From NCBI RefSeq assembly GCF_042650885.1, contig NZ_JBHSBU010000001.1, forward strand, positions 1,178,001 through 1,242,000: 64,000 nucleotides of DNA. Reading direction: 5' to 3'. How positions within the stretch are numbered: the stretch's first letter is position 1; each line of letters opens with the position of its first letter. This document shows, piece after piece, positions 17,039 to 26,673 of the stretch. The position numbers and the translations under genes were made by a program. The notes under the pieces were generated by a model. It saw nothing but the letters and a program-made list of their open reading frames with translations. It did no database searches and had not been told where the DNA came from. The stretch comes from Chitinimonas_A lacunae. GTDB taxonomy: Bacteria > Pseudomonadota > Gammaproteobacteria > Burkholderiales > Chitinimonadaceae.

Positions 17039-19447
17039 TCAGCAGTTGATCTTGACCTCGGGGCTGATGATCTCGATCCGGCTGGGCGTCATCCGCAAGG
17101 TACTTGCGCCGCAGACCAGCAGAATCTCTTCCGCGGCATGGCATTCGATCTTCTTCTGCCCGCTCAGCTTCAAGGTGTCACCCGAGGACAGCACATCCTT
17201 GCCGTCGGCATTGAGCGTCAGCATCGACTGGTTGATGCCCAGCACCAGCCCCTTGCCATCCATGGTGAGAGTGCTGGGCGTCGCGGCCGACGAGGCCGGT
17301 TGCGGGGCCGGCGCCACGATATTGTTGGCCAGCTCAGGCGTTGCCGCGCCCTCGCCACCACCGCCGCCTCCCACCACCATGCTGAGCTTTTCGCCCACCT
17401 TGGTCGCTTGGCTCTTGCCCACCGTCACGCTGCGTGTCTGACCGACATTGAGCAGCATCGAGACGCCGACGTTGACGTTGTAAGCCGCGCCGATATTGAC
17501 CATCTTGGCCATCCCGACATTCTGCATATAGGCAAACCCGACCGTTTCGGTCTTGAAGCGGCCTACCTTGACCGACCAGTTATGGTCGACCTTGTCCTGC
17601 ACATGGCGGCCAACCGAGCGCTTCTGCGTCTTACCTACCGTCAGCGTCTGATTGGCGCCGATTTTGATCGTCTCGTTCTGGCCCACCTCTTCATCGCGGT
17701 GGTTGCCGATAAAGATTTTCTCGTTTTTTCCAACGTCTTCCGTCCGGTTATCACCGATGGAAATCGATTCGTTGTGATCGACCCGTTCCTTGCGGTTGTT
17801 GTGGATGGTGATCGTTTCGTCCCGATCCACCGTCTCCGTCCGGTCACGCTTCACCTGGACCGTCTCATCACGGTCGATGGTCTTGGTCCGATCACGCCCT
17901 ACCCAATGCGTCTCGTCGTTCTCAACCTCGATGTCCTGGTTCTTCTCCGCATGAATCCACAGCTGTTCTTCCCCCTTCTTGTCTTCAAAACGGATGGCAT
18001 TGGCGTTGTCGTAACCGCCTTTGGGAGTGGAACGGGTCAGGATGCCGGTCTGGGTCTTGTTGGCCGGCAGTGTCCAGGGCGGCATGGACAAGGCGTTGTA
18101 GACGCGGCCGGTAATCAGCGGCGTGTCCGGATTCCCATCAAGGAACTGGACCACCACCTCCTGGCCGATCCGGGGATGCGCCACCATGCCGAAGTTCACG
18201 CCCGCCCAAGGCTGAGCGACCCGAATCCAGCACGAGCTTTTGTCGTCCTTCTTGCCGTAGCGGTCCCAGTGGAACTGGACCTTGACGCGGCCGTGCTCGT
18301 CGATCCAGATTTCTTCTCCCGGTGGCCCCACAACGACAGCGGTTTGCGGACCCGGGATGATCGGACGCTCGGTCGTCCGAGGCGGACGGTAGTTGCCTTG
18401 CCAGGGCAGGACGGTGAAGTAGGTATGGGCTTCCCACGAGGATTCCCCGCCTGAAGCGTAATTGGATTCCGTGACGGTCAGCTCGGCCGAAACCACCAGA
18501 TAGTCCTGGTTCTGGTCAGCGTTGGGATGCTGGATCAGCGAAAAGCGCCGCCCGGCCGAGATGCCCCGAAGCGGGCCTGCCGCTTCAATTTCTTGGTGGC
18601 GGGCCTGCAGTTCATCGATTTGCATCTGGGCATAACGCTGACCGTTGCCCGGCTCGACGTAGTTGCCGGGCCAGCCATAGACGTCGTAGTCGCCCAGCGC
18701 ATGGGGCCGAATCTCGGCGCCCCGGCTGGTCAGGTCAGCGCGCGGCTTCAGGAAGTCATAGTCATTGATCTCGACCTGACCGCTCAGCACTTCGCGATGG
18801 CTTTTCCAAACGGAAACGGTTTCCGTCTCCAGCGTCATCCCGTCGTTGGGGTTCAGATGGCAAAGTAGTTCTTCGTAGCCCGGCATCGGCTGATGGGCGC
18901 CCATGCCGTCGCCCAGGACCATCCGGTGTTGGCCGCTCTGGTGTTCGAACCAGTAGCTGATGCCTTCCTGCTCAAGGAGACGGGAGACGAACGTAAAGTC
19001 GGATTCGTTGTACTGGACGCAGTAATCCCGCTTGGGATAGCTGCCGGCCAGTCGTTCCAGGAACTGAGCAATCGGGTGGTCGCTGAAGACCTGGCGGACG
19101 ATTTCGGGGACGGACAGATTCTGGAAGATCTTGCAGTCCATGGTGCGCTGGAGAAACCAGAACCAGGGACGCAGCTCGGCCCGGTAGGCGTAGTAGCGGC
19201 CATCACGGCCGATCTGGGCGAAGCGGGAAACGTGGGCGTTGAGGAAGCGCTGTTGCGGCGCGTGGGTGTCGAGCTTGATCGTGACCGACTGGCCCAGCAT
19301 CGAGTTGGGCGCGATATTCGGCTCGCGGCTCAGCAGCTCGATGTCGGCTTCAAAGGGTTGCGACAGATATTCGCGGAGCTGGAGCCGCCGGAACCACAGC
19401 GCCTCATCACCCAGCGGCGAATGAAAAGTTGCGAGTCGTTGCATCAT
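17039..19447 (-). CDS. vgrG: Type VI secretion tip protein VgrG
   Basis: This 802-residue spike protein has the gp27-like N terminus (FHSPLGDEALWFRRL, KIFQNLSVPEIVRQVF, RDYCVQYNESDFTFVSRLLEQEG). A gp5 OB-fold follows, with GPPGEEIWIDEHGRVKVQFHWDR and SCWIRVAQPWAG, and a long beta-helix. Residues about 495-680 are a ladder of short repeats such as RDETVQVKRDRTETV and GKNEKIFIG that form the needle. The C terminus (LTMDGKGLVLGINQSMLTLNADG) is a DUF2345-like extension, ending with SPEVKINC. It heads the effector operon, and both downstream Rhs proteins carry PAAR heads. No tss core gene is in the window, so the secretion machine must be encoded elsewhere. Confidence 0.95.
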   Translation of the reverse strand: MMQRLATFHSPLGDEALWFRRLQLREYLSQPFEADIELLSREPNIAPNSMLGQSVTIKLDTHAPQQRFLNAHVSRFAQIGRDGRYYAYRAELRPWFWFLQRTMDCKIFQNLSVPEIVRQVFSDHPIAQFLERLAGSYPKRDYCVQYNESDFTFVSRLLEQEGISYWFEHQSGQHRMVLGDGMGAHQPMPGYEELLCHLNPNDGMTLETETVSVWKSHREVLSGQVEINDYDFLKPRADLTSRGAEIRPHALGDYDVYGWPGNYVEPGNGQRYAQMQIDELQARHQEIEAAGPLRGISAGRRFSLIQHPNADQNQDYLVVSAELTVTESNYASGGESSWEAHTYFTVLPWQGNYRPPRTTERPIIPGPQTAVVVGPPGEEIWIDEHGRVKVQFHWDRYGKKDDKSSCWIRVAQPWAGVNFGMVAHPRIGQEVVVQFLDGNPDTPLITGRVYNALSMPPWTLPANKTQTGILTRSTPKGGYDNANAIRFEDKKGEEQLWIHAEKNQDIEVENDETHWVGRDRTKTIDRDETVQVKRDRTETVDRDETITIHNNRKERVDHNESISIGDNRTEDVGKNEKIFIGNHRDEEVGQNETIKIGANQTLTVGKTQKRSVGRHVQDKVDHNWSVKVGRFKTETVGFAYMQNVGMAKMVNIGAAYNVNVGVSMLLNVGQTRSVTVGKSQATKVGEKLSMVVGGGGGGEGAATPELANNIVAPAPQPASSAATPSTLTMDGKGLVLGINQSMLTLNADGKDVLSSGDTLKLSGQKKIECHAAEEILLVCGASTLRMTPSRIEIISPEVKINC

Positions 19448-19823
19448 CGGCGCCTCGTATCCCAGTTTAAATGGATCAGAAGAAAATTAAGGGATTGCTA
19501 ATAAACAACTAATGCATCAGCACACAAATGACGATTGCATCATGCTTATCTACTCTCGATCAAGGTAGAAATCCCACTCTACTTCGGTATTGATAACTTT
19601 TTTCTTAAGCCCGATCATTTATTACCGTTCTTTTATATTTCCAGTCATATTATTTTCTGCGGGATTTTTGCCAACCACAGTTGTTTGACAGAATAAATTT
19701 CATTGAAAATCATATGCATACATAACAAAACCCCCTTACCCCTCACTTCATTCGATGTCGCAGGCAATAAATGCCATTGCCTCGATGCCGTATTTTATTT
19801 ACACGACGCTCGAATCATTCCCC
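19448..19823. promoter_or_regulatory. AT-rich upstream region of vgrG
   Basis: About 375 bases with far lower GC than the neighbouring genes lie between the vgrG start and the terminator at 19824. No credible coding frame is present. The region probably carries the promoter of the vgrG-rhs operon. I cannot fix a -35/-10 pair with confidence. Confidence 0.4.
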
Positions 19824-19864
19824 AAAAAAATAGCGCAATCGAACAATTATCGATTGCGCTATTT
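19824..19864 (-). terminator. Strong rho-independent terminator (minus strand)
   Basis: AAATAGCGCAATCGA and its exact reverse complement form a 15-bp perfect stem around a seven-base loop. On the minus strand it is followed by a run of seven T. It lies 45 bases after the stop of the DUF4336 gene and separates it from vgrG. Confidence 0.88.
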
Positions 19865-19909
19865 CTGTTGCAGCACAAAAACTGCGACGCCAGCTCTCTA
19901 TTACCCCGG

Positions 19910-20605
19910 CTACTTATCCAGAAACGCCAGAGCCTGCCGCCACTGTGCCGCCGCGTTCTGCTCGATGGTCATCTCATGGGTCAGCAGGATCCGCTCGAAT
20001 GGCCAAGCCGAGATACGGGCCACATCCTCACGGAAACCCGCCCGGTCACGCAGCATCAACCGCACCACTAGCGGCACGGAAAGCTTGTCACTCGACCACA
20101 GTGTCCGCATCGCCATCCGCCGCAGCCAATTGCCGCCTGGGCGGAAATTCGACATCAGATCGGTAATGATCAGGCTCCGGCTCGATCGATGGAAAAACAC
20201 CGTCTCGTTGATCTGCGGCACCCCACGAACCAGCACCTGCTCGAAATCCTCGGCCCACTCGGGTTCAGGCGTAGAGGACAGCACCCGCGACAGCCGCAGA
20301 TCAGGCCGCTTCTTCGCCAAATCCGGCGCCCCAACGCCAACGGCCTCGGGATAGGCCGTCAACCACGGCCCCGCATAACAATGGTGCCCCTTATTGGGCG
20401 CCACGATGCAACGCACCGGCCCCAACTGGTCGATCTCGGCCTTGAGTGCCTCATCAAATCGCACAGGCGAATGAATCCACAACCCGCCTGAGCGGAGTTT
20501 CACCACCGTCATATGGGTCAGAAAATCGATGCCAAGTCCACGCATGGCATGCGCTCGTCGCCAGATCAGACCGGGCACCAGCGGCGTTAGCGGGTGAGAA
20601 GACAT
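19910..20605 (-). CDS. DUF4336 domain-containing protein
   Basis: This 231-residue soluble protein matches the DUF4336 family by LVPGLIWRRAHAMRGLGIDF, MTVVKLRSGGLWIHSPV and GPVRCIVAPNKGHHCYAGPW. It also has DLMSNFRPGGNWLRRM and a C-terminal ERILLTHEMTIEQN. The fold is believed to be related to metallo-beta-lactamase-like hydrolases, but no activity is established and the full HxHxDH metal motif is absent. It is followed by a strong terminator. It begins about 120 bases after the ABC permease stop, so it may be the last gene of that transcript or have its own promoter in the AT-rich gap 20606-20723. Confidence 0.8.
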   Translation of the reverse strand: MSSHPLTPLVPGLIWRRAHAMRGLGIDFLTHMTVVKLRSGGLWIHSPVRFDEALKAEIDQLGPVRCIVAPNKGHHCYAGPWLTAYPEAVGVGAPDLAKKRPDLRLSRVLSSTPEPEWAEDFEQVLVRGVPQINETVFFHRSSRSLIITDLMSNFRPGGNWLRRMAMRTLWSSDKLSVPLVVRLMLRDRAGFREDVARISAWPFERILLTHEMTIEQNAAAQWRQALAFLDK

Positions 20606-20723
20606 TCTTGAGGCTCCTTGATCAGCTAGTAATTGATTTTTAAATTTTTATGAGAAATTACTGCAAGTACTGGCGCCTTCAATATTAAAAAGCAAACGAT
20701 TTATGCAATTTTCTTTTGGACAC

Positions 20724-21854
20724 TCAGTCAAGCGTGCGCCGGAACCGCTTCAGCCCGAACAGCAACACCACGGTCATAAACAGCAGTAGTGGCCAGACGT
20801 CCTGCCACAGATCAGCCGGGCCGTTGCCCTTGAGCATCACCCCGCGCACCAGCCGCAGAAAATGGGTCAGCGGCAGCACCTCACCAATCACCTGCGCCCA
20901 CTGCGGCATGCCCCGGAACGGAAACATGAAACCCGACAGCAGAATCGACGGCAGAAAGAAAAAGAACGTCATCTGCATCGCCTGGGTCTGGTTACGTGCA
21001 ATGCTCGAAATCGTGATGCCAACGCTGAGATTGGCCCCGATAAACGCCAGCACACATCCAAGCAGCCAACCCAGGCCGCCGACAAAGGGCACTTCGAACA
21101 GAAAGTGCGCCACCAGCAGAATCACCGTCACCTGCACATAACCGATCAGGATATAAGGCGCGATCTTGCCGACCATCACCTCCAGCGGCAGCACGGGCGT
21201 GGCGATCAGATTCTCCATCGTGCCGCGCTCGACTTCGCGGGTGACGCCCAGCGCCGTCATCATGATCATCGTCATGGTCAGGATGACCCCCATCAGGCCG
21301 GGCACGATGTTGTACTGGGTCAGACCGTCAGGGTTATAGCGCCGATGGATGCGCAGCTCAAACGGCGCCGCGCCCGGCTGCAAAGAGGCGAGCGCGCCTT
21401 GCAGGTCATGACGCAGCGCAGTCTGGGAAAGGGTCTGCACGGCAGCCACCGCATTGCCGGTGGCCGCAGGGTCGGTGGCATCGGCTTCGAGCAGCAAGGG
21501 CGGCCGCTCGCCGCGCAGCAGACGACGCGAGAAGTCCGGCGGAATCGTCAGAACGAACTGCACATCGCCACGCGCCAACATCCGCTCTGCCTCGACTGCA
21601 TCGACCAGGCCACCATGAAGCGAGAAATAGCCGGAATTGGCCATCGCCGCCATCAGACTGCGGCTGAACTGGCCCGTGTCGTGCGCCACCACGACGGTGG
21701 GAAGATGTTTGGGATCGCTGTTGATGGCGTAACCGAACAGCGTCAGTTGGATCAGCGGAATGCCGATCATCATCGCGAACGTCAGCCGGTCGCGCCGCAA
21801 CTGGATAAATTCCTTGATGACGATAGCGAGCAAACGGCCGAAATCGAAACGCAT
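20724..21854 (-). CDS. ABC-2 type exporter permease (YbhR/YhhJ type)
   Basis: This 376-residue permease has the ABC-2 exporter layout. There is one N-terminal helix (FAMMIGIPLIQLTLFGYAI), a large extracytoplasmic domain (about residues 45-170 with DTGQFSRSLMAAM and FVLTIPPDFSRRL) and five C-terminal helices. The core holds VTREVERGTMENLIATP, the coupling region of this family. The frame is open 26 codons further up, but this ATG has AAGGAG six bases before it. The matching ATPase and HlyD adaptor genes lie more than 4 kb upstream, beyond sbcD-sbcC, an unusual split. Only one permease gene is present, so it may work as a homodimer. Confidence 0.88.
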   Translation of the reverse strand: MRFDFGRLLAIVIKEFIQLRRDRLTFAMMIGIPLIQLTLFGYAINSDPKHLPTVVVAHDTGQFSRSLMAAMANSGYFSLHGGLVDAVEAERMLARGDVQFVLTIPPDFSRRLLRGERPPLLLEADATDPAATGNAVAAVQTLSQTALRHDLQGALASLQPGAAPFELRIHRRYNPDGLTQYNIVPGLMGVILTMTMIMMTALGVTREVERGTMENLIATPVLPLEVMVGKIAPYILIGYVQVTVILLVAHFLFEVPFVGGLGWLLGCVLAFIGANLSVGITISSIARNQTQAMQMTFFFFLPSILLSGFMFPFRGMPQWAQVIGEVLPLTHFLRLVRGVMLKGNGPADLWQDVWPLLLFMTVVLLFGLKRFRRTLD

Positions 21855-22190
21855 GGCGCTCCTTGTGAGAGCCGGTGGGAGAAAGGCCGGTGAGGCAGGC
21901 CAGGTTTTCCCCCGGTGAGGTATCCCGGGCAATCATCCAAGCACCCCATCGCACGGCCCAAGCGGTGAGCAGCACGAAATCGATGGGTACGTTGAATGGC
22001 CTGTGGCGCATATCAAAAAGGACGGCGTTTCGGATATATCGAAGTCGCCCTATTCCCCGGAATGATGAGAGCGCAGTCTCTTCACCACCTAAAGCAGCGA
22101 CACCAGATGAATCACTGCGGTCACCGAGGCAATTTTCAATAAAACACCAGCGATTTGCCTTACATCATTTCCGGTCTGTTGAAACTGCTC
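21855..22190. other. 336-bp gap between sbcC and the permease gene
   Basis: No frame with credible composition was found on either strand. Reading frames running into the permease from the minus strand lack a family match and are probably chance. The stretch 22060-22190 is moderately AT-rich and could carry a promoter for the permease. Confidence 0.35.
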
Positions 22191-25100
22191 TTATCCCGCC
22201 GAACCGACCCTAATCCGACTGCCCGCCACGCCTGCCACGATTTCGATGCCAATATCGATCTGCCGCTTCAACTCCTCGACATGCGAAATAATGCCGACCA
22301 TTCGCCCTTGCCGCCGCAGATCGATCAGCGCTTTCAGGGCCATATCGAGCGACTCCTGGTCGAGATGACCAAAGCCTTCGTCAATGAACAGCGTATCGAG
22401 CCGAATGCCGCCGGCGTAACTCTGGACCACATCCGACAGACCCAGTGCCAGCGACAGGGCAGCCATGAAGCCTTCGCCGCCTGACAGGGTACTGGCCGGA
22501 CGGAGCCGGCCCGTATAGTCGTCGAACACTTCGAGATCGAGGCCAGAATGGCGGCGGGCATCGACCACTTCCTCGCGCCGCTGCAAGGTATAGCGCCCAC
22601 GGCTCATCGCCCGCAACCGCAGCGACGCCTGTCGCAGCACATCATCGAGCAGCGCCGCCAGCACATAACGCTGGAAAGCCATCTTGCGGCTGTTATCACC
22701 ACGCGCCACCTGGGCCAGATGGCCGGCGACGCGGTAACGCTGGTCCAGATCGCCCAGTTCGCGCCCGATCTGTTCGAGCTGGCGTATCAGCCGCTGGTCG
22801 GCCTCCAGCCGCTGCCGCAGCGCCTCGCGTTGACGCAGCAATTCATCCGCCTGCTCTCGCAGGTCATGCCACGCCTTCTCCAGGGCTGCCAGATCAGGTG
22901 CCGTCACCCCCGACAACGCCCCTTCGGCCCGCGCCAATCGTTCGCGTGCGGCGGCCAGTGCCTGATCGTGTGCCGATAAAGTCCGCTCCAGCGCTGCATA
23001 GTCGTGAGGATCGAGCCGCGCCGCCAGATAGTCAGCACGTCCGGCAAAACCGGCAGCGGCCAGCGCAGCGGTCAGTTCGTGCAGCGTCTGGCTTTGGCGC
23101 TGTTCGCCTTCGGCCACCTCTCGCTCGGCCGCTTCCAGGCCGGCACGAGCGGCCGCCTGACGAACGCTGGCTTCCTGCTGCTGCCGCTGCGCCTGCTCGG
23201 CCTCGTGGCGCATCCGCTCGATCCGCTGGCGAACTTCGGCCAGCGCACGCAGCAAGGCATCCGCTTCCTGCAAGTCCGCCGGCACGACTTCCCGCCGCTC
23301 CTGCGCCGATTTCAGCGCACCCGCCAGTTCCATCTGAGCCTGCTGCGCCACCGCCTCGCCCTGCTGCGCGGCCAGCCGTGTGGTGGCGACAGTGCCTTCC
23401 GCTTCCTGCAAGGATTTTTGGATCGTCTCGAGCGTCCGAACATCCTCCCGCGCCACCCCAAGCGCCCGCTCGGCCTCCAGTCGCGCCGCCGCGTGGCTGG
23501 CCAGCGCCGACTGACAGTCCGCAGCGCTCTCCACCAGTCCGACCTCGTCACCAGCCAACCCCGCCCGTAACGCCGCCAACGTCGCGGCATTGGCAGCCTG
23601 GGTCTGGCGAGCGTGCTGTTCTGCATTACGTGCGCTGTCGAGTGTCTGCTGTGCCGTCTGTTCCGCCAGTCTGAGCGCTTCCAGCTCGGCCTCGGTCGGC
23701 AGCGTGGCCGCCTCGCTGTGGGCCGGCGCCGGATGCTCAAGGCCGCCGCAGACCGGGCAGGGACTGCCTGCAAGCAGATGGCGCGCCAGCACGGCGGCCT
23801 GGCCATGGCGCCAGACCGTATCCGCACGCTGTAATGCCTCCACTGCCGCGTCCCGCCGCTGCTGCGCCGCCTCACCGGCCTTTGCAGCCTCAGCAACCGC
23901 CTGAGAAGCCGAATCGGCCTGCGCCAATGCGGCAGAAAGGCGACGTAGATGCTGTTCCTGCTCACTTAGCCGCGCCAGCCGCAGCGTCAGCAGTTCGACC
24001 TGGGTCGCCGCCGGGGCCAATGCGCCGGCACGTTCGCGCAAGCCCTCGACATGCGTTTCCGCTGTCTGCTGGCGCTGTTGCAGCGCCCTGGCCTCATGGC
24101 TAGCCCGCTCCGCCGCCTCCCGGACCACTTGCGCCGCCTGTTCCGCTTCACGCCAGCGGCTCACGGCCGCGCTGACGCTTTCCAGTTGGCTCAGCTCCTT
24201 TTCCGCCGCCCGCAACAAGGGAACCCGCGCCTGTTGTTCCCGCTGTGCCGCCTCCGCCGTCTGAAAACCGGCTTCTGCCTGCCCCAGAGCATGCTGTGCC
24301 TGCCCCAAGGACTCACGCCGCCCGCTGAGCCAACGCACCGCCTCTTCCCAGCCACGATCAGCCGGCACCACCGTCAAGGCACGCTGCGCCGCCTCACGCC
24401 GGCCCCGTTCAGCCGCCATCACCGCTTCGTCGGCCTCGCGCGCTACCAGCGCCGAACGCGCTGCTTCGGCCTCGCTGAACCGCTGCATGATCGCCTCACC
24501 CTCGGCATAGGCTTTCTGCGCGGCCGCTTCGTCCACCCGACACGTCGTCAGCGTCACATCAAGCGCCTGCAGCGCTGCGCGAGCCTCGTCCACCCGCGTT
24601 GCCAGCGACTCGACCGATCCGGTTTCCGCCTGCTGCAACAATTCTTCACGCCGCGCCAGCACAGCTTCGGCCTGATGGCGCAGTGCAGTGGCGGTGCCTT
24701 GCAGTCTCTCCTGAAGACGCTTGTAGATTGCCGTCGAGAACAGCGCTTCGAGGATTTCCTCACGTTCCCGCGAACTCGCTGACAGCAATTTGCGGAACTG
24801 CCCTTGCGGCAACAGCACGACCTGGCGGAACTGCTCGGCCCGAAAGCCCATCAAGGCTTCGACCTGGCTGGTGACTTCCTGCGATTTGGCGGCCAGCGGG
24901 CGCCAATCGCCGTCCTCCCAGCGCGCCAGTTCGGCCGAGGTCGGGCGAGTCACCAGCGCCGAGCCGCGTTTACCGGCGATTTCCTGTTCGGGCGCCCGTC
25001 GCACCCGATAGCGGCCGTCGCCCAGTTCGAACTCGAATTCGACCTCGGTCGCCACCGTGCTGACCGCATGATGGCTGCGCATCTCGCGCCCCTGGCGTTC

Positions 25101-25277
25101 GCTGCCCGAGGTTTCGCCGTAGAGAGCAAAGCAGATGCCGTCGAGCAAAGAGGTTTTGCCGGCGCCGGTCGGGCCGTGGATCAGAAACAGGGCATCGGGC
25201 GGCAGACAGGTGAAATCGACCGTCTCGCAGGCGGCGAACGGTCCAAAGGCTTGCAGCGACAGATGCAGGGGTTTCAT
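22191..25277 (-). CDS. sbcC: DNA repair exonuclease SMC-like ATPase SbcC
   Basis: The product has 1028 residues. It is the ATPase and coiled-coil arm of the SbcCD (Rad50-Mre11 type) nuclease, which opens hairpins and processes blocked DNA ends. Walker A is GPTGAGKTS (about residue 37). Two long alanine/glutamine-rich coiled coils follow, split by the zinc hook SPCPVCGG near residue 505. The C-terminal half carries the signature LSGGEG (about 929) and Walker B TLFIDEGFGHLD (about 965). An upstream TTG is in frame, but the ATG chosen starts the conserved MKPLHLSLQAFGPF. sbcD lies 95 bases upstream on the same strand, the usual order. Confidence 0.95.
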   Translation of the reverse strand: MKPLHLSLQAFGPFAACETVDFTCLPPDALFLIHGPTGAGKTSLLDGICFALYGETSGSERQGREMRSHHAVSTVATEVEFEFELGDGRYRVRRAPEQEIAGKRGSALVTRPTSAELARWEDGDWRPLAAKSQEVTSQVEALMGFRAEQFRQVVLLPQGQFRKLLSASSREREEILEALFSTAIYKRLQERLQGTATALRHQAEAVLARREELLQQAETGSVESLATRVDEARAALQALDVTLTTCRVDEAAAQKAYAEGEAIMQRFSEAEAARSALVAREADEAVMAAERGRREAAQRALTVVPADRGWEEAVRWLSGRRESLGQAQHALGQAEAGFQTAEAAQREQQARVPLLRAAEKELSQLESVSAAVSRWREAEQAAQVVREAAERASHEARALQQRQQTAETHVEGLRERAGALAPAATQVELLTLRLARLSEQEQHLRRLSAALAQADSASQAVAEAAKAGEAAQQRRDAAVEALQRADTVWRHGQAAVLARHLLAGSPCPVCGGLEHPAPAHSEAATLPTEAELEALRLAEQTAQQTLDSARNAEQHARQTQAANAATLAALRAGLAGDEVGLVESAADCQSALASHAAARLEAERALGVAREDVRTLETIQKSLQEAEGTVATTRLAAQQGEAVAQQAQMELAGALKSAQERREVVPADLQEADALLRALAEVRQRIERMRHEAEQAQRQQQEASVRQAAARAGLEAAEREVAEGEQRQSQTLHELTAALAAAGFAGRADYLAARLDPHDYAALERTLSAHDQALAAARERLARAEGALSGVTAPDLAALEKAWHDLREQADELLRQREALRQRLEADQRLIRQLEQIGRELGDLDQRYRVAGHLAQVARGDNSRKMAFQRYVLAALLDDVLRQASLRLRAMSRGRYTLQRREEVVDARRHSGLDLEVFDDYTGRLRPASTLSGGEGFMAALSLALGLSDVVQSYAGGIRLDTLFIDEGFGHLDQESLDMALKALIDLRRQGRMVGIISHVEELKRQIDIGIEIVAGVAGSRIRVGSAG

Positions 25278-25372
25278 AGGCAGCGGGAGCAATCAGGCAA
25301 ACGTAATTTGAATGAAATACTTATTTTTGTTTGAATACGAATCTGAATCTTGCAGATGCTTTTCCTGATTTT

Positions 25373-26527
25373 TTAATCAAGGCTCACCTCACGCACTGTT
25401 CCCTCCATCGCCTCGATTTCCGCCTGAAGAAACCCGCTGGCACAGTCATCGAGCGCGACGCCCGTCATATCGTGGTAGAAACCCTGGAATAACTCAGCGA
25501 TGCCGATCTGACGATGATCGGCACCTGGACCCACCCCGGCCGAGCCATTGAGGCGCGGCCGCTCGATCGCCAGGGCATTGGGATAGGCTGCCCGCAACCG
25601 CCCCATCGCATCGAGCAAGGCGCCCGTGTCGTCGAGTCGGGCCAGCAGATAGTCGTCGCGCCCCGGGTCGGTCGCCGCGCGGGCCAGCAGCTCGCTCAGG
25701 CTGCCGCTGATGACACGCAAGTCACGGCGCGGGCTGAGCTGGACCCGCCGCAGCGCCAGCGCGCCCGTGCCATCCAGTTCGACCACCGATACGCTTTTGA
25801 CCTGATCGACTTCGGAAAACGAATATTTGAGCAACGAGCCCGAGTAATGAATAGGCTCGGAACCGACCGACTGGCAACGATGCAGATGTCCCAGCGCCAC
25901 ATAGTCAAAGCCGGCGAAGACTTCCGGCCCGACCGCTCCGCTGCCGCCAACCGACAAGGGCCGCTCCGATTCGCTCTCGGCGCCTCCGGCCACAAAAGCG
26001 TGCGCCAGCACCACCGAGCGGCGGCCGGGTTCATGCTGGGCACGGATACGGTCGAGCTGCGCTGCAATGGCGCGCTGATGGTCAGCAAGGCTGACGTCGC
26101 CAAACTGGCGCCGCAACAGGGCCGGTTCGGCATAGGGCAAGGGATAGATGGCGACTTCGCCATGACGATCAGCCAGCACGACCGGCGCGACCGTGGCATC
26201 GACGCCGCCGCGCACGGTCAGTCCGGCCGCTTCGAGCAGTCGGGCGCCGAAACCCAGACGATCGGGGCCGTCATGATTGCCGGCGATCATCACCACGGGC
26301 ACCCGCAAGCCGATCACGATGCGGGTCAGCACCTCATCGAGCAGACGCACGGCCTCCGCCGGCGGGACCGAACGGTCGTAGACATCGCCAGCAATCAGCA
26401 CCACATCGGGCTTTTCATCGCGGACCAGATCGACGAACTGGTCAAGCAGATAACGCTGGTCATCCAGCAGGGAAACGCCGTGGTAGACGCGGCCTAGATG
26501 CCAGTCGGCACTGTGGATCATTTTCAT
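25373..26527 (-). CDS. sbcD: Exonuclease subunit SbcD (Mre11-like)
   Basis: This 384-residue metallophosphoesterase nuclease shows all expected phosphodiesterase motifs. They are HSADWHLG (DxH), LIAGDVYDRS (GDxxDR), VVMIAGNHDG (GNHD), VLAHAF and the later YVALGHLHRCQ (GHxH). A C-terminal cap region of about 120 residues follows. It is the catalytic partner of SbcC, giving double-strand exonuclease and hairpin endonuclease activity with manganese. The stretch between the two genes is AT-rich. Upstream lies the ABC exporter ATPase, which is unrelated in function. The start ATG directly begins the conserved MKMIHSADWHLGR. Confidence 0.95.
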   Translation of the reverse strand: MKMIHSADWHLGRVYHGVSLLDDQRYLLDQFVDLVRDEKPDVVLIAGDVYDRSVPPAEAVRLLDEVLTRIVIGLRVPVVMIAGNHDGPDRLGFGARLLEAAGLTVRGGVDATVAPVVLADRHGEVAIYPLPYAEPALLRRQFGDVSLADHQRAIAAQLDRIRAQHEPGRRSVVLAHAFVAGGAESESERPLSVGGSGAVGPEVFAGFDYVALGHLHRCQSVGSEPIHYSGSLLKYSFSEVDQVKSVSVVELDGTGALALRRVQLSPRRDLRVISGSLSELLARAATDPGRDDYLLARLDDTGALLDAMGRLRAAYPNALAIERPRLNGSAGVGPGADHRQIGIAELFQGFYHDMTGVALDDCASGFLQAEIEAMEGTVREVSLD

Positions 26528-26673
26528 GGCCGGAAACGATTCCTTTGGAGGGCGGCTTGGCTTGATAACCCAGCGATTATACGGGTCGCCGGATGGCTGG
26601 CGCGGTTCGACTCCGGCATCGACTGTCCGTCCGGATCTGGAGGTCGCGGCCTGTTGGCGCGAAAGCCATTGCC

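Noticed and set aside
16886..18454. 522-codon open frame opposite vgrG
   Set aside because: Shadow of the repeat-rich VgrG needle region.
8461..19447. A complete type VI secretion cluster
   Set aside because: Only the tip protein and its effectors are present. No sheath, baseplate, tube or ATPase gene was found in the window.
19703..20071. 122-codon plus-strand frame
   Set aside because: It crosses the strong terminator hairpin at 19824-19864 and overlaps DUF4336 antisense; no ribosome site or family.
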